Under the pieces are notes generated by a model. It ran no database searches and had not been told where the DNA came from. It was given only the letters and a program-made list of their open reading frames with translations. From Corallochytrium limacisporum (taxonomy: Eukaryota; Opisthokonta): a stretch of DNA of 57,097 nucleotides. Of the stretch, positions 27,955 to 38,900 are shown in pieces. The stretch spans positions 114,320 to 171,416 of the forward strand of contig PDIP01000022.1 of assembly GCA_002811645.1 (NCBI GenBank). The letters are read 5' to 3'. The position numbers and the translations under genes are program-made. Positions within the stretch are counted from its first letter, which is position 1, and each line of letters begins with the position of its first letter.

Positions 27955-28810
27955 GTTTTCTTTCGTTCCTAATATGCTTGCCACTGTTGTTGCACTTCTT
28001 TATGTAATTGGGTTCCCCTTCATACTTCACCTGAAAAGTGAACAACTTCCCGGATTAGAACTATTTAGAAAATATTTACGTTAAAATCGGGGTTGGTGTT
28101 TTAGATATTTTCCATTCTCATCCTCTGTCGATCCTCAAATACCCTCGCAATGAGACCCCGCAACAACAATAAAAGATGCTGCCCGCCTCAAAGAAAATCG
28201 ATAGGAAGGGTGGGGAGGCCGGCACAAAGCCCCCCGGGCAAACTTCCCCCTCTTTTTCTCGAACCAGGCGGCGCGCAGTACTGGGGAAACAGCCACCTGC
28301 CCGCGTTGTTAACTTTCCCCCTTTGCCAGGGGCCCCTTTTGCCCTTGGGGCCGGGTTGAAGGGGAGAGGTCCCCCGGGGGGGGGGGTTAGCTCCCTCCCC
28401 AACAACAAATTCTCCCATTTCTCCCTCCCTATTTTTACGCGCCGAAAAAAAAAACAAATCGATGAAGTAAGTAAACCTGAATTCTTTGGACATTTTCGCC
28501 TCCACGGTCCCCCCACTCCCCCGACCGAGAAACCATACGGGAGGAGGAGACAGGAAAGGGTTGGGTTGCGTATGTGGGGGTCTTCTATTCAATTTTCGCT
28601 GTAACTGTTCTGCACTCCTGGCCCTTCCCGTGTGGATGGGTTCGGACTATCCCTCTAGGGTGTGTGTGGAAACGAGTAAAGAAATGGGAAACGGATGGTT
28701 AAAAATGATGTATGATCAGTTGGTAGAGGTGTGTATGCAGACGAAACTGTCTTTCCCTATCAAAACGCAAAGTTTTCTGGAGTACGACCAAAAGGGAGTG
28801 TGGATCGCCG
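27955..28810. promoter_or_regulatory. Upstream region of the 1310-aa gene
   Basis: No gene supported. It contains several G/C palindromes, including C5 joined to G11 at 28371-28386 (about 420 bases upstream of the start) and GGGGCCCC-type words near 28329-28355. There is an A9 tract near 28446 and GGGTTGGGTTGCG near 28559. The right end is the 3' flank of the hydrolase gene. Confidence 0.45.
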
Positions 28811-29587
28811 TCACCCGCGGAGATCGACTGCATTGTTGCCGGTACGGCTGACGCGCTCTCGCAACCATTTCAGGATTGTCTCACCGAGCATGCGTTCCGA
28901 TCCACCCCAGAAATGATCAATGTTCTCGTAGAGCTTGTAGCTGAAGTCGCTCGAGCTTTGGCACTGCCGCACGCGATCCGCAAGGTCTCGCATCCAACCC
29001 TCAAAACTTTTCGCTCCCGTGAAATTGTCTTCCACTCCCATGAGCATAAGCATGGTGCGGTTGGATGCTCCCGTTTGGCTCTCATGGTCGAGCGTCCAGC
29101 GCTCGAGGGGCTTGATAAAATGCGACGATTGACAAAGACTCAGAGCCCAGGAGACGCCGTAGGGGTAGGAGATGCCCACAAAGGAATCAACAGTCCTGAA
29201 TTCACTCAGTACCGAGCCACAGACCATAGAACCGTAACTGTAGCCAATGACTGTAATCGGACTGTTGCTGCTCATCTGGACGTGGTCAATCACGGCGCGA
29301 ATGTCCTTCTGTTCGGGTTTGCCTGTAAGACTGGACCATCCCTTCGAACCGCCACAGCCGCGGAAGTTGAACCGGATCACAGTGAAACCCGCCCGTGCCA
29401 ATGCGTAGAATACACCGATGACCACGTTGTTATCTGCATTGCCTCCGAGTGGACCCCATGGATGGGCAATTATCGCAGTCCGTTCAAGGTTTTGTTCCGG
29501 TACCGCAGCAATTTCAAAGCACTCGATCATAGTGCCGTCCTTGGTTTGGACGCTATAACGCGTCTCTCTGTCTCTAATGCTTCTCAT
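28811..29587 (-). CDS. Alpha/beta hydrolase (COG2945-like)
   Basis: A 258-residue cytosolic-type alpha/beta hydrolase. The oxyanion-side motif AHPWGPLGGNADNN (about 41-54), the strand FTVIRFNFRGCGGSKG (about 68-83) and the nucleophile elbow GYSYGS (Ser 117) are clear. Asp 187 in GVEDNFTG and His 225 in ENIDHFW complete a plausible catalytic triad in the right order and spacing. The pattern resembles the compact serine hydrolases of COG2945, which are common in bacteria and found sporadically in eukaryotes. The natural substrate is unknown. There is no signal peptide. The frame starts at an ATG at 29587. It lies between the 1310-residue gene and SZT2 on the same strand. Confidence 0.88.
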   Translation of the reverse strand: MRSIRDRETRYSVQTKDGTMIECFEIAAVPEQNLERTAIIAHPWGPLGGNADNNVVIGVFYALARAGFTVIRFNFRGCGGSKGWSSLTGKPEQKDIRAVIDHVQMSSNSPITVIGYSYGSMVCGSVLSEFRTVDSFVGISYPYGVSWALSLCQSSHFIKPLERWTLDHESQTGASNRTMLMLMGVEDNFTGAKSFEGWMRDLADRVRQCQSSSDFSYKLYENIDHFWGGSERMLGETILKWLRERVSRTGNNAVDLRG

Positions 29588-29956
29588 GATTCTTTCGTTT
29601 CCAGTCTCAAGTTTGTTGGAATTTTCAATTCACGGAACCATGGCGTTATTGTCCCTAATCGTACCTTTGGACTGCCAGATTGCTCAATATATTCTTGTTG
29701 TACTCATAAAAACATTGATATATTTTACAAACTTTACAATTGCTTTTTGTTTCCTTTCACTCCGTGTAAACAAAAGGGATCTGAAATAGGGTTTTCAAAC
29801 GCTATAGACGACACTGTCGTTTGTTCGACTTCACGCCTGAAGGAGGCTTCAACTCTCCACCCGCTGGATGCCAGCGCTCCTGTCTCACCAAAGTTTTTTC
29901 TTTGCGGGGGTGGGGCACGGTCTACACAAGAACGGCTGGGGAGGGGGAGACGGGTC
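29588..29956. other. Spacer between the hydrolase and SZT2 genes
   Basis: 369 bases holding the upstream region of the hydrolase gene and the 3' flank of SZT2. The part near SZT2 is G-rich (GGGGGTGGGG and GGGGAGGGGG on the plus strand, about 29907-29950). No other gene is seen. Confidence 0.4.
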
Positions 29957-32900
29957 TCAAGGACCCGTGTCTTCGGTGCTCTCTGACGGAAACTGTTGCC
30001 GCCAGCGGCCACTCTCTCCTCCACCACTGCCGCCGTCACCCATACTACCACGACTGGTCACGTTTCTGAGGCTGCTGCTGTTGTTACTCAGATGTCGCGT
30101 GCGAGGAGAAACAGGATTCGGACTCCCAAGGCTGCTACTACTCATGTCTCGGGGGGTACCAACCGCAATGGGGGGAGTCATGGGCAGAACGCCAGACAAA
30201 TTCAGTGTTCGTGGAGAGGCAGGTGGCGACGATGCGTCGGGGCTCAGCATCTGTCTTAGTGGTGTTCCACTGGCGAAATCGGACGAAGCAGACCCGGACG
30301 GAGGAATCCAAAGGTCCTGCAACCAATCAGTCCAAAGACATCCTGTGCTGATGGAAGAGAAAGAAAGGATTGCGTTTACGACCTCGTCGATGTAAATATT
30401 ACCCTTGGATGCTCTCGCCATTGCGGGAGACCGTCCAAGTTTGTCGCTGATCTTTTGCTTGAGATCCTGGCGGAAAAGAATCCGCACCGTAAGCAATGGC
30501 TGTACATCTACGAGTGCAGCTCTTCGGAGCAGCGATGCCTCCACGTCGTACAGGTCCCACCTGGGATCTGTCTCCAGCACAATGGCCGCGCTCTCAGTAT
30601 GGGGAGTGATGAGGACGAGCATCTCCCCATTTCGGGTGACGCCATCAGCACTATCGGAAGCGGACATAGACCGGCATAGATCCGGGAAGCGAGAGCGCAA
30701 AAAGTTAAAGCAACCACGCCAGTGAATCGGCATTGTGGCCAGTCTCTGGAGTCGGGGGTCCAATTGTGCGGCATCCACGATCTCCATCTCTTGGCAGATT
30801 TCCGCGAAGGTGGCACGATTGAGCTCTGCATTTGGTAACTCAGATCGGGCATGATACCAAAATGCGTCCACTGAGTGGCATCGTTGAATGTTATACAGTA
30901 GGTCTGTGACTTTTTCGCGAGTGACCTGCCGCAAGTGCTCAAAACAGGAATCACGGTACTCACGCCTCTGTTGAGACAACGGATGCCCGTCAGGACCACC
31001 AGTCAAGTGCATCGGGAAGTGATTTAGGAGATCATTGGCTAGCAGATAGGCAGTGAAGTGCAATTTGTTGCGCACTGTGTCCTCTTCCGTATTGTGCTCA
31101 TCTCCTTGGAACATAACCAGAACTTGGTATCGATAAGCACACATCGAAATTGCTGCCTGCGCAATCTCCAACCCTTTCGAAGTCCTGGGGGTTCCACCGC
31201 TTCCGACCGAGTGCGAGGATCCAGACTTACGCACGTCCCTCTCAGAACCAGACTCGATGGTTCCATCCTGATAATCATCAGTGTAGCAAATGAAGTCTAG
31301 TACTTCGCCATTGCCTTTGCTTTTTAGGGGGAGATGATTAAGACGCACAAACTCAAAGTCGGCCGCCCGACGAATGACATAGTCTGTCAGGCTTTCTCCG
31401 TCCGAAGGACGACCTCCCCCGAAGGTGTAGGTTGCACTCCATTTATACAAGAGATTGTTGCAGTAAATTGTGGGCTGCGGGTAATGCATCAGCAAATAAT
31501 CCATGCCCTCGTCTAGTCTGACTCCAGATCCTGGTTGCACCAGCTCCTGGATAAGCGCTTGGAAGAAGTGGATCTGAAAATCGTAGCTAAACGAGCGCAC
31601 GTGCAACATCTCCTTGGTTTTCGCAATTTCTTGGTCGAAAAGCTTGCCCAATCGAACATTACGGGACATACCTTTGCGCACCTTTCCGCTTTGCACAGGT
31701 AGACGATCCCTCTGACCGTCCAGTTTGAGTCTCATGATCTCCAAAGCATATATGTTAACGAGGAGGAAATTATCCTGGTAGCCAACTTCGACCAGGATGA
31801 TGCCCCCTGTACTGCCTCTTTGCATGTAACTCCTCACCACCACAAAACCGTCACTTCGACCTGTCTCGCCTCCGACTACAGGATCCAATAACATGCCATC
31901 GGGCTCAATGGACTTCGAATCCACCATCAAGTGATGTGTGTGCTTGCTTCCAGCCCGTGCTATTGACGGCGTCGCAGTATCAGGATGGTCCATATCAATT
32001 TGTCCCGCAAAATCCATGCCCACGGACTCTAGATAGCTGAGATAAGTGTTGATTATGTCATCCAACAATTCCAAGTTTTCCTCAGTGTACACGGAGAGCT
32101 GAGTATTGTCGGGCGGCTGCGGTAGGATGATGAGGGGTGCGCGGCAGAAGTGGTGAACTCTGGCCAGGGCAATTGCCATGGGCAGTAAATGAGCTTGCAC
32201 CTTCTTGTCAGAGTCGAGTGCCTTCAGGAAGGACTCCGATCGGCTCGACTGCTCAGATCCCAGCTTGTGCATGGCACAAGTGGTCTCAATAAGATGCTGT
32301 GTGATCGGATCATCCAAGAGAGGGTTCCATAGTGGAGGTTTGCTCTTCCACAACGTCGTGTACATGTGCCCACGGAAATTCATCTCTTCCAGAACACTTA
32401 GCGCAGGAGGTGGTTGTAACTCCCCAAACTGGACCAGGTGCAGGACACCCCGGCCCCGTCCGAGACGCATGACATAATTGGATGTCTCCTCTTTGGACAG
32501 AGGATCAATCTTGACCTTTAGCATCTGCATGGTGGCAGGTGTAAGCCGGACAGATGAGACACAATCCTGCCGACAACCAGATGGCACCTGCTGCACAAGG
32601 TCGTAAGCTGATATGATTTCGGAACCAGCATGATAGTGGTAGGCCTTTTGCATTGTCAAGGTGTTCAAGCATCTCATACGAATGGCATACCAGCAAACAT
32701 GCCTTGCCAGAACCGTTACGACGCCATCATGCGTGGACCCCCCACGGTCATAAGACATCACGCTGATGTTGTCATTTGTGAAGATGATCACTACCATACC
32801 CACACGATGATGGTCAACTTTGAATGTGGACGTCCTTCTGATGGGCTTATCGTCACCACTCTTCCCTGTCGCAGGATTTGCGCTGTCCCACTTGATTCCG

Positions 32901-35900
32901 ATCCAATAGTGGAAGCCGTTCAGGTCTTGACCACTCGACAGACTGCCCACCGGGTCACCCTGCAACACAGGCAAAATAAAATGCGGATCGCCAATGGGCA
33001 TTGCGGAAAACGAAACCTGATGAAAATCACTCAATTTTGACGACCAACGATCCCGCGCATGGGTCCAGAAGTAGCGTCTGGAAGCCGTGGGTACGAACGA
33101 CGGCAGGGTGCATCTGCGGAACTCTGGTGCCTCAAGGGCCGTCCCCGCGTCGTGGATCGCTGAAATGCTACCCAAGTACGACGGATTCAGGACCCGGAAT
33201 GTACGATTTCTGTGTCTTGGTCCAGGTCCATTCTGGGAAGGAGGCAAAGCGATTTCAATGACTGGACTCAATTTGTCCAGACATAATTCTTGAGCGTAGA
33301 TACATACAGTTGCCAGTACAAGAGAATTCAAGCCCGCAACAACATTTTCCATATTCGCCCAACCCACAGACCAGATGTGGACCACAATATTGTGAGGCTC
33401 ATCGTCGTTCTGAGCAGTAAGATCACCAATGTCCAAAAACTCCTCCGATTCAGTCGCGAATAGCTGTACACGTATGTGACTTAGACCATTTGGTCCCCCC
33501 GTCTCCTTCATGCCCGTCTTACCATATGGCAAGGGCAACTGGCTACAGTGAACATACGACATGCAGTTCGTACTCAGTCTCTCTAACGGCAGAAGTGTTC
33601 CAGTGCGTCCTTCAATTCCGTTAAGTTGCTTCAGGATGCGAAGCACACGGCCTGGATATTTGATGTTTGGAGTTTCCCAGTCATCCGTGTTGACATTATC
33701 AGATGCGAGTAGCGGCACATCTGGTGTCGTCGCCTCATTTCTGTTTACTATTTCCGGCATGACACTGGTCACCCTCGACAGACGTTCATGGAGGATTCTC
33801 ATGAATCTGGGCTCGTGTGTAACCTCCGGGGGAATCGAATAAGAGAGAACATTGTCCGCTGCTTCCTTGCCCTGTTTGATAAAGTCTACATCGTGCTGAT
33901 ACAGTTTTAGATTCTTGTTGCGTATCAACATTGTGGACAACACAGTGATCACTGCTTGGTCTAGACGCCGTTGCAGCAGCTGAACCATTTCAACAGTGAG
34001 CTCTTCTGGTGCCTCGTCAATGCCTAAAACTTCCAGAAGCAGGCTCTCCCTCGTACCTGGGTCCTCCCCAAACACATCGCTCAGATTCATGGATATGTGG
34101 TCATCCTCTCCCTGAAGCATTTGTAGGTCACTTCTAGACTCGTCAAGCAAAACATCAGGCGTGTTCGGTACAGTTCTCGTTATAGAACTTCTATCCAAGT
34201 CTGTCGATCCACCTTGGTCTTCAAGGTTGCTATCATGCGCTTCACCTGTGCGAACCAATGACTCAGACACTCGAAGGATAAAAATATGGCCAGTCTTCTC
34301 ATCTTGGTACACAAAATGATTCCGCACGTTCGTAACTGACATGTTTGCCAAAGTGTTGTTTACCACACCAATGGCTTGAGCGGCTGGTAGTCGCTGATGC
34401 AGAGGGAGATGCACAGAGAACAGAGTGTCACATTGGAATTCCCCACTTCGCAGTGGTTGAGCAGGACTGTTGGCAGGATTCATTAGTTTTCGCGGCCGGT
34501 CAGGACTCGCTGTTGAGAGTGGATTTCCAGCTGGCATAAGCATGGGTGACATGTGATGGGTTTCGTGCAGCTCCCGCAAAAGCGTGCCTTGGTTGATATG
34601 CTTAACAATTGCTCGAATCTTGTCCGCAACAATTCCCGTCAGGAGTACAGACTGTACCTCGATTCCGTGCACTGGTTGGTTGTACTGATGGAGCCATGCC
34701 CGATCGCTTTCAAACTCGACGACAAGCATGTATCGCTGCATGGTCGTCGGCTGGTGGTTCCCAGAGACATCCTCACCGGGTAACTGAACTTGCTCACATC
34801 CAAGCTCGGTCACTGCCTCTGATGATCCTGTAGGACCTGTGAACTGAGATCCGACGTCCTGCATTGAGGTGTCGACGGATCTGTAGCCGGAGATTTCGCT
34901 GCCAGCCAGTTCCCCATGACCTGCTACTGCAAGTCTGTCCGATGCTTTGGATTGCTTGCGTGGAAAGACTATGGGAACTTCATGCGAGCCGGAAAGCACA
35001 GCGATCTTCCCCTGGACGATCCAGTCCTTGCCAAGAGGGGGATCCCGCTTCAAGCCCTTCATGATGCTCGATTCCGATCTCTCCAAGGCAAGAAGTTCCA
35101 ACTTAATAATGTCACTGGACACTAGATTCGATATCGGTGAATGTGTGCGGAAGTGACGCGCAGCAAAGTGTAAGTCATTTCCTGACAAAGTCCCTTCCAC
35201 CATCATCTTGTCAATTTGCTGGTGATCCACTAGCCATCTCAAATCCGCATGCAGCTGAATGGCGAGTAGCTTCTGATCCAAAGGAAGCACCTGATCATTA
35301 TCGTCGTTGTCATTCGGAATCTCAGGACCTTCACTGTCTACGTCCGAGTGCTTGTGGTCAGTTTCGCTGAGCATATAGCTATCCAAACTTTCTCCAGATC
35401 TCTCACTTATACTACCACCTGAGCCAGAGCGAGTGGGTCGGTGAGACTGCCTTCCATTCAGCTTTTCCAATTGTACATCTTCTGAAATGTCCTCTGGCAC
35501 AATAAACACCAGACAAAGCGTCACATCTACACTTGGATCATTCAAATCGAAGTCTTTGAATTCTGGCAATGACAAGCAGTCCTTAATGCCTTCTAGAAGA
35601 CTCGTGACATGCCGAGTATAGAAGAAAGATTTTCCATCTCGGTTTCCTTGGCGAAAAACGCACTCAAATCTGAGAAACAGCGGCTTTAGCTCATGGAAGC
35701 CAGTTTGCAGGGCTGAGGAATCACCAGTGTCTTTGTTGGCGCTCACTAGAGCCGGATCTGCTACATGCCTTACTTGCTTTGCGCTGATGACGTCCTCAAA
35801 TATTGCGGAAAGGCACGGAGGATTTGTAAAGTAGAAGAGCCCTGCAGTGGTCGGTACAAAATTTCGCTCAACTACAGTCTGGAAATGCTTGGCGAACATA

Positions 35901-38900
35901 CTTGCGTGCACGGATGCATTTGCCGTCTCTACAACACCCGTCCCTTCAGATGCGGGAGTTGTGAGCATTCGTCGCACAAAGGAAGTGATGTCAATCTCAA
36001 AGTCAATCTCATTTCCGTGCCTGGTGATCCTCTCCACGTCCTCCTTTGCAAACTGAATACCCATCTGCATGCATACGTAAGCAGTATCGATCAGACTGCG
36101 CACGTGCAAATGCTTCAAGTGATCTGCAGTGTTCTGCGCTTCTCCATCGTCAGATAATTCGAGGTTGATATCTCGGTCTTCTGAAGGACTGGGAGACAAT
36201 AGTCCGCCTCCGGAAACCTTAAGCGACGTACTTTCCTTTGCTCCCGTCTCTAGCATTGCCTCAATGATTGGAGGTGTCATCTCAGTAAAGCCCACGGTGA
36301 ATGGAAGCTTCCTTTGATCAGCCAATGTAGAGCACGGTTGTGATGAGTTGGGAATGACAACCATGATAATGGTGCCATCTGGTCTTGCCTTCACCAAAAT
36401 ATCAATGATGACATTGTCGCTGGAGATGGCATCATCTAGTAGCTTGTCCATATCCACCGGCTCAGAGGTTCGCCGTTCCAAACGCTTCAAGATTGTCAAC
36501 AGCGCATCTTGCGCATGTGCTTGTCGGCAACGCAGGTGTACATAGCCTGCATCGATAACGTGACGTAAGAACACTTGGCGGGTCATCCATACAAGTTCTA
36601 ACTGCGCAAGGGCCGCATCAGCATGAGCCTTCTGCTGACTCTCAGCTTCGTTTAAGTTAATCAGGGAAGGAGATGTCTTTGTGATCCATGACCGCTCATG
36701 ACTGAAGTTTAACTCAGTAAATCGGTGCAGTTGAACATTTGCACCTTGTACAAGTGTCGCAACAGATGGCTTGACATGGAGCACACCTTCATAGGCAGGC
36801 ACCTTAAACTTGTCATCAAAAATCAAAGAATCTGGGAATCCGTGAGCGGCCACAATGTTCAACGCATCAAAGGTGACAATCAAGCGAAGCAGGCGTACGT
36901 CTTCCTCCAAGATGACTTCAGGGATCTGATGCCATTTCAGTCCTCGCACATTTCTGTCATCACACAGGCCACTTTGCGGCTCGATCCAAATCCCCACAGT
37001 CAACGAGTTTATGTCATCCTCTGTGGGTCGGCAGATGGTCACCTGGCAGATGGCCGGCGTGTCACTTTCTTCAGCAGTCAAGAATCCTATTGCTGTTTCC
37101 TTTGAGAATTGCAAGACCTTAGCCAAAGTCACGTACGTATCAGTCTTTGCGACTGGTGCATACGCCTCACTCAATCGGTTGCCCAGAACAATTCTGACGT
37201 AATAGTCCATGTTTCTCGAGGGCACCCTACTCTTGCACTTCGTGATCACCTCACTCATGGAAGTGAAATCCAACTGGACTACTCGTCGCTGCTGAAGATT
37301 GCTGAGTAACGGTGGTTCGTACTGAGTACCATCAATAGACGGCACAATCATGGACTTAATGTCACGTGCGGCCTCATCGGCAGCTGCCTTTCTAGCAATG
37401 CCGAAACGCAGAAGATTGGAAGACATTTCCGTGATCAACGGCAGGTACACGTTCGAGCCCCACGCTCCTGTGGTGTTCCCAAGCTGTCGAACTCGATGTC
37501 TGATTTCCCGTAATGTTTCATTAAACAGAGCACCGCTGGCATTGAACATGCCAATCATCATCTCAGTCATGAGTGGAGTCACTTTGCTCAATCCAAGGAC
37601 GCAAAAGCCGGTTACACCTATGCTCTCATCCTTGATGTACCTGATGTAAATTTGGTTGCGAATGAGCACAATATTGCACCAGTCGCGAAGCATACTGTAA
37701 AGCGCATTCTGTGAGGTGTCCGTGGAGACCTTACTTGTCCACACTGTGTCCGTCTCGGTAGCCTTGCTCGCATATAGGACCATAATGCGCTTGATATCCA
37801 GGACGTGATACCACATGTGGTAGGGCATTTGTACCAGCACTTTCCAGTAGCTGATGAACTCAGAATCTTGACCTTTCAAGCCAGCAAAGCTAGGCTTGAT
37901 TAGATTCTTCAGGCGCTGGAACGACTTGGCTACCTCTGGCACCGGCTGCGTATGAATGTTTTGGCCCTGCGATGTGCTATAAAAGAGACCGTTTTCCGAG
38001 CGTAGAACCATGGTTTTTGACCCCGACCTGAAGTTGGTGAATTCGCTGAAGTGCTTTAAAAGTTTGTCGCAACTGATAATCATGTCCAGCATGACTTTAA
38101 CTTCTGGGCTCCGGTCTTCAGCGTCTTTGGCCTCCAGGGTACTCACGTTAATCCACGCCTCACCGATGGCATACGGACCATGGCTAGTCTTACTCCGGAT
38201 TCGATACTCAATTCTAAGCCCTGTGTTTAGTGGCAACTGCAGTACCGCTTCCATAACTGTCGGAGAAGATTCATTTTCGCTATCGAGAGGTGCTGTTTCG
38301 GGAGATACATACGGTTGGAACTGAATCAGGAAGAAACCTTCCACAGCACGCGACGCGATCAAGGTCCTTATACTACACGGCAAGACATAGCTTTTCCTTG
38401 GTTTGCGGGTCATGCGATCAAAGTCGCGCATGAACAGGTTGCTCTCACTGAACCAATCGACGTGCTGATATTTCATGATCAGAGCTCGGCGACACTCTCT
38501 CGTCAATGGTTTGCAATAGAGAGCAGTTGGAAAGGGATCCAACATCGCTGTGTTTTGGTCATCATTGATTGTCTCCAGCAGAAACAAATAACCACCGAGA
38601 CGACCAGCAAGCAATCGATGACTGTCCATCTCAGGCACCAGCCCAAACGCGGAAGTGCCAATTTCATGTGCTAGGTTGGAAGTAATCACAGAAGTTCGCA
38701 CACCTAACCGATGAAACTCAGCTTGTGCGTTGCCAAACTGTATCCTTCCGTCACCAAGGGCGCGACAAGAATCTACCATGAATAGAGCCACTGGGTCCGC
38801 CGACCCGCGCATGCTTTCGACGGTGGCGGACAAGGACTCTAGGTACTTGTGTGTTTCAGTCTCGAATCTTTCTTCATAAGTTTTTGACTTTGCGCTTGTT

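Noticed and set aside
28811-29587. Alpha/beta hydrolase as a recent bacterial transfer
   Set aside because: The family is also found in eukaryotes and codon use looks like its neighbours; only a phylogeny could support transfer.
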